Shown: positions 39,677-50,731, counted from the stretch's first letter. The stretch is 64,000 nucleotides of DNA from Micractinium sp. NFX-FRZ (GCA_029339195.1 JAPTJF010000078.1:108734-172733); one strand, 5' to 3'. The notes: a model not told the origin generated them from the sequence alone. Numbers and translations: made by a program.

Positions 39677-41793
39677 TCACCACTTGTTGCGGGGCGCCAG
39701 CGCGCGCGCCAGCCACCACTGGCCGCTGCTGCTGCGGGGCGCCCCGGCCGCCGCCGCATGGGCTGCCGCTGCCACCGCAGCAGCCGCTGCAGCTGCTGCT
39801 GGCTGTCCCTGCTGGATGTGCTGCGGCAGCCGCCCCTCCTCGCCCCACTGCTTCACGCCGGCGCACAGGCGGCGAAAGTCCAGGCAGGCCTCCAGCTCGC
39901 CCTGTGCCGCCCGCAGCTCCGCACCATCCCGCAGTACCACCTGCCAGCCGCAGCGCTCGAGCAGCTGCAGGGTGCAGAGGGCATCCCAGCATGGGTGCAC
40001 TAGTGAGACTCAGGCCACATTGGGCTGGCATGCAGCGCTCCAACAGCAGGGCAGGGGCAGTGTGAGAAGTAAGACCCCAGACAAAGCGCACCAAGCCTTT
40101 GTGGGTGCTGAAATGCCTAGTCTGCGCGAGCAGTGTGACGGTAAACGTAATGGGTAGCTGCAAAGTGCTTCTGCCCAGAGATTGGCCCTGCGGGCATGCC
40201 CAGCACCCAGAGATGGGCAGAGAAGCAACCCAACCCAACCCAAACATTCATGCAGCACCCACCTCGACCTGCTGGCCCAGCATGCGCTGCTTCAAGGGCC
40301 TGTACAGCTGGCGCCGCTGCACTGACCCCAGCACGCTCAGGTAGGTGTCAAGGCAGTCGCGCACGTCTGAGCGATACTGGCTGCCCGCGCTCTCCAGCAG
40401 CCTGCAAACGAACGCTTCAATGGGTGCAGGAGGTGGGCAGCTTTGTGGGAGAGGAGCTGGTGCAGGCTGGGCTCCCCATCTAGCGGTATGGGGCAGCACC
40501 CACATGCTCACATGTGCCTCAAGCACCCAACCCGCCCTCTGCCACTCGACAGCCGCCAGTGCAAGCAGAGCTTCTGAATAAAAGCTGTGTGGTGCTGCAG
40601 AGTGGCACGCTGGCCATTTGGTGCAGCACCCACATGCTCCTTGCCATGCAGGCCAGCTCACCAGAGCAGCGTGAGCAGCGCCTCGGGTGTGAGCTCCTCC
40701 TCAGCCAGCTGGGCACGGCGGCACAGCACCAGAATGCCTGCACCCACCACAGGAGCGGAAGGGACAGCACAGCGGCCAACGGGGCAGCACCCACATTGGC
40801 GATGCAAACCGGCGGCCCAAGGAGCAGCACCCGCATGGGCGGGGTGGCTGCTGGAAGCTCAGGGGGCACTGCTGGGAACAGAAGGGCAAGCACCCACATG
40901 CACCAAAACAGAGCAGCATATTCCAGGAGCCTGCAGTTGCATGCTGGCTGGTGCACCCACCTGCAATGGTGGAGCTGACTGTGAAGGGCCAGATGGGGTG
41001 CCGCTCCTCCCGTTCCAGCCCTGAGAGTGCAGCGGCGACTGGCACGCTGTGCAGCTGAAGCAGGAAGGCAGCAAGTGTGCTGCCGGCTCCGGCGGCCTCC
41101 CCGCCGCTGCTGCCGGTCTCCGGTTTGCCCAGTGGGCTGCTGCCGGCCAGCGCCACCTGCTGCCGCTGCTGCTGCTTCCATGCAAGCGGCAGCAGCAGGG
41201 CATTTTCCTGCTCATCCCCGCTGCTGCTGCTTGTGGTAGGGTAGGTCTCCATGCTGCTGCTGCCGCCGCCTGTGCTGAGTACTGAATAGGCATCCGCCTC
41301 TGTGTCGTCACTGAACAGCGGGTTTGACTCCAGCCCGCTCCCGAGGAACAGCGGGTTCATGCTGCTCTGCAGGCAGCGGAAGGTGGGGCGTGGATGAATT
41401 GGCTGTTGGATCGGAGCCCTTGCATGTGAGGCAGCCCCCAATCACTGTGCACATACACGCATCCAATGCTCTGATTAATCAACGTGAAAGGTTGAGGCTC
41501 CATGCAGGCATATACAGCACCGCTTTGCGTGCCTTGAAGCCCTTGCTCCGCAGCGGGCTGACGGGCAGCGAGTCGCCGGCACCTGCTCCCGCTCCCGCCG
41601 CCATGGTGGCCACCGCTGCGGGCGCGCTCAGCCGCCGTCGCTTGGGATGAGCGGACTGACATTGGTGCTGCAGGGCTGCCCCCGCGCTGACCGCATGGAC
41701 CGCGGCACCGGCCCCGCTTGCCGGGTCGCCGCTCTCCCCCAAGACCCGGCTCCGCCGCTTGAGCATCGAAATGAGGCCTGAAACGACCTGCAT
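39677..41793 (-). CDS. Protein of unknown function, 393 aa
   Basis: Five exons (41793-41521, 41366-40961, 40737-40662, 40401-40263, 39964-39677) join in frame to 393 aa. I do not recognise the family. The first 90 residues are basic and Ala-rich with a PKRRRLS patch that could be a nuclear localisation signal. Next comes a Ser/Thr-rich stretch (SSMNPLFLGSGLESNPLFSD) with acidic residues. A helical middle part follows: AAFLLQLHSVPVAAALSGLE, TVSSTIAGILVLCRRAQLAE, LTPEALLTLLWLLESAGSQY, RSDVRDCLDTYLSVLGSVQR, RQLYRPLKQRMLGQQVELLE. The tail is Ala-rich. The leucine-rich helices suggest an alpha-helical domain without membrane spans. Exon joins at 40662 and 40401 are supported only by frame. Confidence 0.55.
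40494..40960 (-). repeat. Dispersed GCAGCACCCACATG repeats in introns 2-3
   Basis: The 14-mer GCAGCACCCACATG or close variants occur at about 40494, 40622, 40784, 40824 (CACCCGCATG), 40889 and 40952 (GCACCCACCTGC). The last coincides with the donor of exon 2, so these again look like donor-edge copies. Confidence 0.75.
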
Positions 41794-42348
41794 TGCGACC
41801 GAAGCAATGCGATGAGCAGGGCACTCGGTCGCAGAGAGTCTTGTATTCCTGCGCTGCGCCCGCTCTCGGCATGGGCGGCATGTGCCCGGCCGCTGGTTCT
41901 TCTGGGTGCTGACTTCGGGTACACATACAAAAGCGCTACTGCAAATCCATCATCGTCACGGATGCATTGCATGGCTCCGTGCTGAAGCTTGGAAACTTGC
42001 TGCGCCCTAACCGCATTGCGCCCGGCCTGCTGCCACACCTGCCGGCGGCCACCTGCCGGCGGCTGCCTCGCGACGCTGCATTCCCAGTCGACCATGTCGT
42101 AGGTGCTGGAATGACCTGGCTGTGCAGCTGGCTGCGAATCAATCTGTGCAGCTGGCTGCGAATGCAAGGCGCTTTCTGCGCCGCCATTGTTGTGCCTGCC
42201 AGGCTGGCAGCCGCCGACAAGGCGCCATTGTGCCACCCACCCATCTGACACGCGCGGCCTGCACGGCTCGATGCATGGTGTGCGCGTTTGCCGTCGCGAA
42301 TTGAGGGGTCCATAGCTTGCTAGCAGTTTGACCGACAGAAAGTCTCGC
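41794..42348. promoter_or_regulatory. Divergent intergenic region, unknown gene / small membrane protein gene
   Basis: These 555 bp lie between opposed start codons. A short direct repeat GCAGCTGGCTGCGAATCAAT / GCAGCTGGCTGCGAATGCAA at 42125-42144 and 42149-42168 is the only distinctive structure. No coding frame is supported. Confidence 0.45.
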
Positions 42349-44049
42349 ATGGTTGGGTCGCAGCCGCGATTGCGGAGAAGGACGTCGTCGATGGAAGCAG
42401 CGATCAGGAGTCCGGTAGCACAACCACTTGAGCGCGCCAACGCCCACGCTACTGCCACTGCCACTGCTGGCGGTGTCGTGGGCGTCCGCCAGGCAGCGGC
42501 GTTCATTGCTGCGCTGGCCGCCGCCGCTGTAGTGCTGCAACAATGCGGCATCACCAGGTGGCGCCGCCTAGATGACAAGGTGTGAAAACATCTGATGTAT
42601 ATTGCTCTGCAGTGAAATTTTTGTGATGCAGCGCACTCTGGTGTTTCTGTGCTGGCAACAATCACTGATTGCAGTGCACCGGTGGGCGGAACCGTACACA
42701 CTCCCCCGCAGGCATGGGATCTGTCACCGCAGCGCCTGCCCAGCTGGTGCGACTACCCTCCTGGCGGCGACGACAGCAAGCGCCCCTCGCATCATACTGA
42801 AGATACACGCAATCGCCTGAGCCGCACCTGCTGGATGCGGGAGCAGTTGAAGGAGGTTGTGACTCGGCACGACTTGGGGTGGGAGTGGCGGAATGAGCAC
42901 AAGGAGCAGGTGAGGCTGAGTGCTAATAATCACAAGCCCTGCCCAGATACCGTGCCCTGCACCCATACAAAAAAGCTATTTGCAGCCAATGCACATCATG
43001 TGTGCTTCTGGAGCAGGGCAGCAGCTGTGTGCCACGATGCTGAGGGGCTGAAGCGCCACGGCGGAGCTGCTCAATCAAGCTAGATTGAATGAAGAAGTCA
43101 GATAGGTAGATGATTGTAAATGATACGATGGTAGGCGGATGATTCTGCGCCTGAAAACCGTCTCTCGATGCCCCCTTTGCATGCAACCCTGCAGATGCAC
43201 CCGCGAGGTTACGTGGGCTCGTTCATGGGCTCCACCCTGCAGCTCACCATCCAGACCGGCGCTGTGGTGAGCCACGTGCTGCGCTGTGCACGCTGCGCTG
43301 TGCCACGCTGTGACCTGCACTGCCTGCGAGGGTGTGCCGCACAGGGTGCAACTTACCTTGCCGCTCAGTTTGGGCTACCCACCTGTCCTTCTAATCCCTT
43401 CCTCCCGCATTCTGCCCTGCAGCTGCCTGGTGTGGCAAAGCACGGCAGCTTCGTGCTGTCCCTTGCCTACCTGAAAAGCCAGGACCGCATGGGGCGCTTC
43501 GAGCTGGCATGCCTCACGGGCTGCTCCTGCAACACAACCGTGGTAGACGGGCATCAGCAGGGCGTCAACTCGCAGCTCTCCTTGGCACACACAGTAGCCA
43601 CAGCGCTGGCAGGTAGGCGGGGGCCACACGCCTGCTTTTAAACTGAATTGGCTTCAATTTTAGGTTTGGGCGGGGATGGGCGCCCTGCCCCCACGCTGGA
43701 GCAGCTCCATTGCGCGCTGGCGCCTGTTGGATTCAGCCTGCCTGAATTGCGACTGTGCCACCTCTGCTGATGTCAACATGCAGACGAGTGCACTGCCCGA
43801 GTGACAGTGCTCCAAGACACCTCTTCGGGCGAGCACAGAGTCAAAATCATAGTGAGCGATGCACTGCCTGCTAGAATACCCAGCTCTGGCCTGGCTGTCC
43901 AAGTTGAATCATGCAAGGTCAATCTGATCTCGGTGTCTGCCCGCCTGCCCGATGAAGCGCCCGGCGGCGGGCAGCGGTTGACTGTTGATATTCCCCGCTT
44001 GCTGCAGGGCGCCCTTGTGTCTGACCACCCAGACAAACTGCTGGAGTGA
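42349..44049 (+). CDS. Small single-pass membrane protein with Cys-containing beta-rich domain
   Basis: Five exons (42349-42579, 42712-42909, 43195-43266, 43423-43612, 43784-44049) give 318 aa. A basic N-terminus (MVGSQPRLRRRTSS) and a hydrophobic segment (AAAFIAALAAAAVVL, ~50-68) suggest a type II signal anchor. Next come WCDYPPGG with CWMREQLKEVV, then GYVGSFMGSTLQLTIQTGAV. A beta-rich module follows: FVLSLAYLKSQDRMGRFELA, then CLTGCSCNTTVVDGH and ECTARVTVLQDTSSGEHRVK. The combination of YLKS..MG..., GCSCN, a spaced second Cys and SSGEH resembles a module I associate with algal and plant secretory or cell-wall proteins of the SGNH-esterase/glycan type, but I cannot name it with confidence. 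No catalytic domain is present. Confidence 0.6.
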
Positions 44050-44467
44050 CGCTGGTCATACAATGCATCGCGTGCCGGTTTTGAGAGCTACGTTGCGTGC
44101 GTGAGGATTGTGCCCACCTGGCTGTTCAGAGCTGCAGCACCAGCTCTGCTGGTGCCGTGCAGCTGCTGCCCTGCCGGCCATAGTTGAGGGCACCAGAGCA
44201 CCTGCCTGTGAGAGCCTAGTAAGATTGAACTGAAAATTATAATTAAGTTGATATCAAGCTATCGAAGTAGAATATTTGAGATGAACATTGAGCTGCACCC
44301 ACTGGCGGCGGGGTGCGAGGGCGGCAGACACGGTCGGCGGCGGGACACGCCACTGTACCGCGCGGCCAACGTCTTCTCCTATGTCCAGCCCACACAATCG
44401 CCGCGCCTTTACTTGCCTCTAGGAAGGGCGCGCGCTTGGCGCGCGGTGCAGCGAGTGGTAGAGAGAC
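44050..44467. promoter_or_regulatory. Intergenic region with AT-rich promoter-like island
   Basis: This is 418 bp between two plus-strand genes. The segment 44217-44285 is markedly AT-rich (AAAATTATAATTAAGTTGAT and flanks) in otherwise GC-rich DNA and lies ~190-250 bp before the next start codon, a likely core promoter. No TGTAA signal for the upstream gene was found. Confidence 0.45.
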
Positions 44468-47400
44468 ATGGCGTCGAGCTCCTGCGCGTCTGCGGTGCCG
44501 CAGGTAGGGTGCACTGCGCCCTTTTATGCGTGATCAAGATCAAACATGGCATAAACACGCCAACGCACCCGACATCTGCCACCGCCGCCGCTGCCGCCAC
44601 CCCGCCCGCAGGCAGCGCGCTCGTGCGGCGCCTGCAGGCCACACCGTGTCCGCGCACGCCCCTTCCGGGGCGCCCCACCGCGCAGCAGCAGCAGCAGCAG
44701 CAGGGGAGGCACAGCAGTAACCGATAGCAGCAGCGGCAGCAGCAGCAGCGGCAGCACGGCAGCGGCAGCAGGCCCGCAGGGGCCAGAAGCCGTCGGCGCC
44801 AGAAAAGGTGCCGCCTCCTCGCCAGGTCAGCTGGAGCTCACCATCAGCCTGGCCACCGGCATGCACCACGTGGGGCGCGAGGAGTGGGACGCCTGTGCAA
44901 CTGCGAGTGCAGAGGTCAACCCGTTTGTGCTCCACGACTTTCTTCACGCCGTGGAGGCCAGCAAATCGGCGGTGAAGGAGGAGGGGTGGCTGCCCCAGCA
45001 CGTGCTCGTGCGCAGCGGCAGCGGCGAGCTGCTCGGCTGCTGCCCAATGTACTTGAAGGGGCACTCATACGGAGAGTGAGTCTCTCGCCGTTGTATGCCT
45101 GGCTGGCAGGAATTGGTGGTGGCGCTGCTGCTGCTGCTGCTGCTGCTCATGCCCATGTTCATGCCTGTTGAGCTGCTGCTGCTGCTGCTGCAACCCTGTC
45201 CCTCAGAAGAGGCTTGGCCTCACCTCCGCCTGCAACACTCTGTGCTCACTTTTTGTTCTGCACACCTGCCCATCCCCTGCAGGTACATCTTTGATAACGT
45301 AGGTTTGAAGCGGGATCAAGGGATTGGCTGGGGGGCCAGGGGAGTGTGATTGTCCCCTGGACTCATATGCTGTTTGTCTCTCTTGTTGTCTCCGACATCG
45401 CATGTGTTGGGGTGCAGCCATTGAGGGAGCAGCCGAAAGTGGGCCGGGTGCCTGCCTGGCGCTGCTTTGGCTGCGCTGCACCCATAGTCTCCCAAGTGCC
45501 CGCCCCCCTGCCTGCACTCCTGCCTGCCTGCACACCAGCCTGAGCCGCCCTCTGGCCTGGCCAGCGGGCACGCACAGCAGCGGCACCACATCCCTGCACG
45601 TCCCTCCCCAATGCTTCACCCCTTTGAGCTGCCTCCCTGCCCTGCCTGCTGTGCCTGCCCGCTGTTCTCTGCCTGTTGTGCTGCAGAGCTGGGCCAACGC
45701 CTACCAGCGCCATGCTCATGAAGCCCTACTCTGCTGTGCCTGCCTGCTGTGCTCTGCCTGCTGTGCTGCAGAACTGGGCCAACGCGTACCAGCGCATGCT
45801 CATGAAGCCCTACTACCCAAAGCTGCTGGTGGGAGTGCCCTTCACCCCCGTGCCCGGCCCGCGCCTGCTGGTCAAGCCGGGACCGCAGGCAGCGGCGGTG
45901 CGGCGTGCGCTGGCAGACAGCCTGAAGCAGGTAGGGGGCGAGGCGTGGGCGTGTGTGGGGGCTCTGATTTTGTGGTGGGTGTGTGCTGGGCACGTGGGTT
46001 TGTGGGTGCAAGGAGGCACGCCATCCATTGTTACGTGCAGCTGCCGCTACTACTTCCCCAGCAACAAGCTGACATGTGGCGGCCCACTTTGGCATGCCCC
46101 AGCTTGCATGCCAGCACCCTTTTTGTGCCGGCGCAGCTGCGTTTTTTTTGTTTTTTTTTCCGACCTCCTGGTTGAATCCCGGTCGCAAGAAAATCTCCAG
46201 CATGCTACCGACGGTCACCCACCCCAGGATCGCTCCCTGTGCGGCCGCTGCTGCTGCAGGTGGCGGACCAGTTTGGGGTGTCCAGCCTGAGCATCAACTT
46301 CACCAGCACAGAAGAGTATGAGGAGTTGGGGAGGGAGCACGGCTACCTGCAGCGGACAGGCATCCAGGTGAGGTGGTGTTCATGTCTTCCGCCCTAATCG
46401 TCATGCCGCCGCATCTGCCAACCCGGGCAAGCATGCAGCCCAAGCCTGTGCGTGTGGGCTCACGTGTTGCACGGGACGGAGAGACTGCTGGCCGCCACCT
46501 GTGTTGAGCGTTCATCTGAGCGTTCCTTCTTTCTGTCATTTTCGTATGCAGTACCATTGGTACAACCAGGACGTGTCCCGCAGCCTGCTGGGCAGCACCG
46601 GCGGCAGCAGCAGCGACGAGGGCGAGGGGGGCAGCGGCCCCGGCGGCGAGGGCGGTACACTCGGCGGCGGCGTCATGTACAGCAGCTTTGATGACGGGGA
46701 CGGCTCCTTCCTCATGTCTCTGCGCCAGTCCAAGCGAAAGAGTATCCGGCAGGTGCGTGCGTAGGGTGTGCTGGATGGCGTGTAGCTTGCACTGTGTGTG
46801 CATGTGTCAGGAGATAATACTTCCATTTATTGCGATATCCGGCATGTGCGTGCATTAGATGTGCCGGATGGTGTGTCGCTTGCACTGTGTGTGCATGTGT
46901 CAGGAGATGATTGCGATTGGCTCTGGGGTGGGCACGGGGCGGCGCATTTGCTGGCAGTTGTGGGGCAGGGGCTGCCTGTGCCTGTGAGCTAGGCAGCGGG
47001 GCAAGCAGATGCCTGGCATGCACGTGTAGGTGCACATGTGTCGGCCTTTCAACTGCTGGACACATGTGTCGCCCTGCACCTGGGCACACGGATGTCACAC
47101 CCCCACCCGTGCCCCCGCTTGCAGGAGCCCCTTCCCCGAATGCAGGAGCGCAAGAAGGCGGCCGCCAAGGGCTGCCCTCCTTGGAAGCCTTTGATTCATA
47201 CGCCTTGGTTGCTGCCCCTGTTTTTCAGGAGCGCAAGAAGGCTACCGCCGAGGGCTGCCCTTCTTGGAGGCCTTTTAATTCATACGCCTTGTTTGCTTCC
47301 CCCCTGCTCTTCAGGAGCGGAAGAAGGCGGCCGCCGAGGGCCTGCGCTTCCTGCGCCTCACCGGCGACGACATCAAGCCGCACCACTGGGACGCCTTCTA

Positions 47401-49357
47401 CAAGTTCTACCTCAACACAACCGGTGGGCGCGGCGGTCGTGTGTGCATGTTGTTGCGATTGTGGCGGTGCTGGTGCTGGTGCTGGTGTGCATGCACCTGC
47501 GCGGCCCCGCTGCCTGTTCACATGGCACCCATATGCAGGTTGCAGTACTTCCAGTCCCTTCTCCGCCCTCTGCGTGCTCAGGGCTAGGAGACGCTGCAAT
47601 GGCGGGGTCCCACTTTGAGCCTCACGCATGTTCCCCCCTGCCCCTGGCCTGCAGACCGCAAGTGGGGCAGCACCTCTCTTACTCGCAGCTTCTTCTCAGA
47701 GCTAGGAGAAGCTGCCCCCATTTTGAACCCTCATGTGTGCCACCCCCTGCCCCTCGGCTGCAGACCGCAAGTGGGGCAGCGCCTACCTGACCCGCAGCTT
47801 CTTTTCGGAGCTGGGCGAGCGCATGGGGGAGCGTGTGCTGCTGGTGCTGGCAGAGACGGCAGACGGGGCGCCAGGCCATGGCAAGCCCGTGGCTGGCGCG
47901 CTCAACCTCATTGGCAGGTGCGCGCGCCGCCTTGCTTGCTTGCCAGCCTTGCTGCGGTGTGCTGTGCTGCGCGGTGTGCTGTGCTGCACTGCGCTGTCCA
48001 CTGGTGGTGCCGGCCCGCCTAGTCTGTGCCGGCCTGCCCACACCACCAGCCGGTGCCGGCTGGCCTGCCAGGCGTCTTGCTTCCCTTTGTCCCAAGCCGT
48101 CCTGCCTGGCGCCCTCCTGCCGCCCCGCCCCCTGCCCCGCAGCCACGCGCTTTTTGGCCGCAACTGGGGCTGCCTCTTCGGGGATCGAGTGCCCAACCTG
48201 CACTTTGAGGTGGGGCAGGGCGGGTGTGCCTTGGTTACATCAGTGGTTGGATGTTCCAGAGGTGTGAATGGGGGAGACCGGGTGCCCAGCCTGCGCTGCG
48301 GTCCCCTCTCCTCCTGTGCGGGCTTGACCTGCTGTCCTGTGCATGCTTCACCTGCCGTCCTGTGCTCCTTCTGCTGTGCAGCTGTGCCACTTCCAAGCCC
48401 CGCGATTTTGTCCGTCTCCCTCTCACAGAATGCACCTATGCTGTGCCTGCTGCGCTTCCCTGCGCCTGCTGTGCAGCTGTGCTACTATCAGGCCCTGGAG
48501 TTTGCCATCGAGCGCGGCCTGCAGCGGGTGGAGGCGGGGGCCCAGGGGGAGCACAAGCTGCAGCGGGTGAGCCCTTGGCCTGGCTGGCTGGCTCTGTCTT
48601 ACCACGGCTGCTGGCACAGAGTCAGCCGATGCTTATTCCTCAGATACCTGTGTGCGCCTGGGCGGCTGTGTGCATGCCTGGGCCGGTATGCATGCGTGCG
48701 TGTGGCCCTCCTGCGGGCACCGCTAGGCTGCCTTGGCCAGTGCAGAGCTCACTGTGATGAAAATGGCAATGCATGGTGCAGGACTCACTCGTGTGCCCCC
48801 ACCGCGTCACCGCACCCTGCAAGCCCCTCCACTCAACTGGCCAGCGCCCCCTGCTGCTTCCCCCCCCCCCAAACACACTGCAGGGCTACATCCCCAGCCT
48901 CACCTACAGCCTGCACTACCTGCCTGACCCACGCTTCAGCGGCGTCGTGGACAGGTGGGTGGGCCAGGCAGGGTGCAGGTGCTCCGCGGGCAGCGCGGCA
49001 GGGGGAGCAGGGGTGGCAGGCAGGGGCATGGCGCCACTGCTGGAGCGTGACGCACTGGTCTGAATGCTGCGCTGCACTGTGTGGTGTGTTTCTTGCCGCC
49101 CCGCAGGGCAGGCGGAGGATGCCGGTCAGTCAGCCACTGGTGCTACTGGTGCCCGCCCTGCCCAGTGTTCTGCCCAGCTCCACTTGTGTTGTGTCATCAG
49201 TCGTCCCCATCCATCCCTCCCTCCCATCAGAAATGGGCTCCTCCCTTCCCCGCCCCCTTTCTTGTTCCACCGCAGGTACCTGCAGCAGGAGCGGGCCGAG
49301 ATGGACTTCACGCTCGCCGTGCTGCGTCAGGAGGCGTCGCCCTACAAGCAGCTCTGA
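44468..49357 (+). CDS. FemAB-like (DUF482) GNAT-fold acyltransferase
   Basis: Twelve exons (44468-44503, 44612-45075, 45283-45298, 45772-45930, 46260-46367, 46552-46752, 47315-47423, 47764-47917, 48143-48209, 48477-48566, 48884-48954, 49276-49357) give 518 aa. After a basic Ser-rich presequence (possible plastid transit peptide) comes the DUF482/COG3146 order: EEWDACA, NPFVLHDFLHAVE, GWLPQHVLVRSGSGELLGCC, PMYLKGHSYGEYIFD, YYPKLLVGVPFTPVPGPRLL, FHW-type YHWYNQ, SLRQSKRKSIRQERKKA, DRKWGSAYLTRSFF, NWGC, LHFELCYYQALEFAIERGL and PSLTYSLHYL. Bacterial members are described as FemAB-related peptidoglycan-type acyltransferases; plant and algal copies are uncharacterised. Exon 3 is only 16 nt. A Gly/Ser-rich insert splits the YHWYNQ and MSLRQSKRK parts. 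Confidence 0.8.
45679..45730 (+). repeat. Acceptor-edge copy of exon 4, DUF482 gene
   Basis: TGCTGCAG then AGCTGGGCCAACGCCTACCAGCGC-type sequence repeats the real acceptor and exon start (from 45764) about 90 bp upstream. The copy has one extra base (GCGCCATGCTC), which breaks its frame. Confidence 0.95.
46827..46915 (+). repeat. Donor-edge copy of exon 6, DUF482 gene, about 85 bp
   Basis: From TATCCGGCATGTGCGTGC through GTGTGTGCATGTGTCAGGAG, this repeats the exon 6 end, donor and first ~70 nt of the intron (46743-46816) with few changes. Confidence 0.9.
47126..47314 (+). repeat. Acceptor-edge copies of exon 7, DUF482 gene
   Basis: Two upstream copies of GGAGCGCAAGAAGGC with flanking GCCGCCRAGGGCTGCCC start near 47145 and 47228. 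The real exon start (GGAGCGGAAGAAGGCGGCCG) is at 47314. The spacer TTCATACGCCTTG is repeated as well. Confidence 0.95.
47649..47720 (+). repeat. Acceptor-edge copy of exon 8, DUF482 gene
   Basis: GCAGACCGCAAGTGGGGCAG followed by CACCTCTCTTACTCGCAGCT repeats the real exon 8 start at 47760, about 107 bp upstream. Confidence 0.95.
48369..48413 (+). repeat. Acceptor-edge copy of exon 10, DUF482 gene
   Basis: TGCTGTGCAGCTGTGCCACT and following bases repeat the real acceptor and exon start (TGCTGTGCAGCTGTGCTACT, from 48467) about 95 bp upstream. Confidence 0.9.
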
Positions 49358-49608
49358 GGATCGACCGCCCTACATCATGCAGCTTTCGCCAGCGCGCCTC
49401 TGGTTGGGTCTCAAGCCCAGCAAGGATGCCTCGACCCACAAGCAGCTCTGGTCAATCAATGAACCCGCCAGGCGGCAGCATCACGACTGGGAGGCTCCCA
49501 AGTGCGGCGACTCGCTGGCGCTGCCCTGCTGGCAGCAGCAGGAGGAAGTCGCAATGACGTCACCATACTTGAGGGGAACCTAGCAGCATGCCGCCCATCA
49601 TCCCTGCT

Positions 49609-49693
49609 GAGCTGGCAGTGGTATGCCGAGCTGCCTACGCTCGCCAGCTGAGCTGGCAGTGGTATGCCGAGCTGCCTGCGCTCGCCAGCTGAG
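49609..49693. repeat. 41-bp tandem duplication in the 3' UTR region
   Basis: GCTGAGCTGGCAGTGGTATG with the following CCGAGCTGCCTRCGCTCGCCA occurs twice in direct tandem with a single A/G difference. Confidence 0.9.
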
Positions 49694-50524
49694 CCACCTG
49701 TTGCTGCACATGCACCACCCTGCGTCGGTCGCCCGCACAGCCACCGGGGCGCCGTTGCGGCCGCCCCCCCGTGGCCCGGTCGACGCTTGTACTTGCCCCC
49801 ACCCCCTGTATTTCTATCTCGTGGCACACGCCTCCCACCATGTGCCCGAGCAGCAATCTGACCCACACAGATGCACTGATGCCTTTCAAATGCACACCAG
49901 CTCTGAATACCATGCCCACCCGCCCCCACCCCTTTGTTTATCTGCTTCCCAGTCGTCTGCCCTGCATTTCATGTATGGCTTCTGCTCTGCTTTCAGGCAC
50001 GTGGGTTGAATCTTTTGCTGCCTGCAGGACTGCGAGATTAACCCACTACATACTGCACGTTGCAAATCAGATGCTGGTGGGCCAGGGTCAGGCGCTGGGC
50101 AGCGCCGGCGGCACCGTGGCAGCGCTCACAGCGTTAACCCTGTTAACGCTGAAGAACGTTCTTCGACGCCTGTTCCTACTGGCTGCCAGGCAGACGCGGG
50201 GAGTCGCTCAAGAGGGAGCCTGCCAACACTGGTGGCTATCAGGGCCCCCGAGAAAGCGTGGGGAGGGCATGTCAGCAAGCATAGCACAGCGGCCCGCTTG
50301 CAATGCCTCTGGGATGCCCCTGGGCTGCTCCAGGGCCGAGCTGGCTGCACCTTGTAGCAGAGCCCCAGCAGCCCCAAGAGCCTGCACCTAAAACCCCAGG
50401 TAAGCCGATGAAGCTGGCTGCTGCGCCACTCCCGCTGCCTGCACCCTCAGGGCACCTGCCTGCCTGCTTGGCCACTGCTGCCGGGCTTCAACCCCAACAG
50501 ATTGCCAGCACCGTAAGCTGAGGT

Positions 50525-50538
50525 TGTAAACCTTTACA
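50525..50538. terminator. Bidirectional poly(A) signal palindrome TGTAAA-CC-TTTACA
   Basis: The inverted repeat places a TGTAA on each strand within 14 bp. The plus copy would serve the DUF482 gene and the minus copy the TyrRS gene, whose stop is about 195 nt away. Confidence 0.5.
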
Positions 50539-50731
50539 GTGCCGAAAATGAGCAGTCCAAAATACGTGGGAGAGAGTCCACACAGGCTGGCCGCTGCCGT
50601 AGTGCTGACCAGGCAAGACGGCTGCTGGCGAGGCCCAGGCAACGCCAACCGCCACCTGGCACAGTCCGTCACGCCGCCTGCTGCCGCCTGCTCAAGCATT
50701 TAGTAGAAAGGAGAGCTCCTCCTCCACCTCC

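Larger units (their letters stand above)
49358..50731. other. Convergent intergenic region with 3' UTRs
   Basis: These 1.4 kb lie between the stops of the DUF482 gene and the TyrRS gene. No coding frame is supported. A tandem duplication and a bidirectional poly(A) signal (separate entries) are the recognisable features. Confidence 0.5.

Noticed and set aside
41628..42701. 357-codon minus-strand open frame
   Set aside because: It spans the first exon of the 39677-41793 gene in another frame and the opposite strand of the next gene; composition is not protein-like.
47733..49583. A 616-codon plus-strand open frame
   Set aside because: It crosses several well-supported exons and introns of the DUF482 gene. 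Only its first part (exon 8) is in the coding frame; the rest is low-complexity Cys/Pro/Leu sequence.
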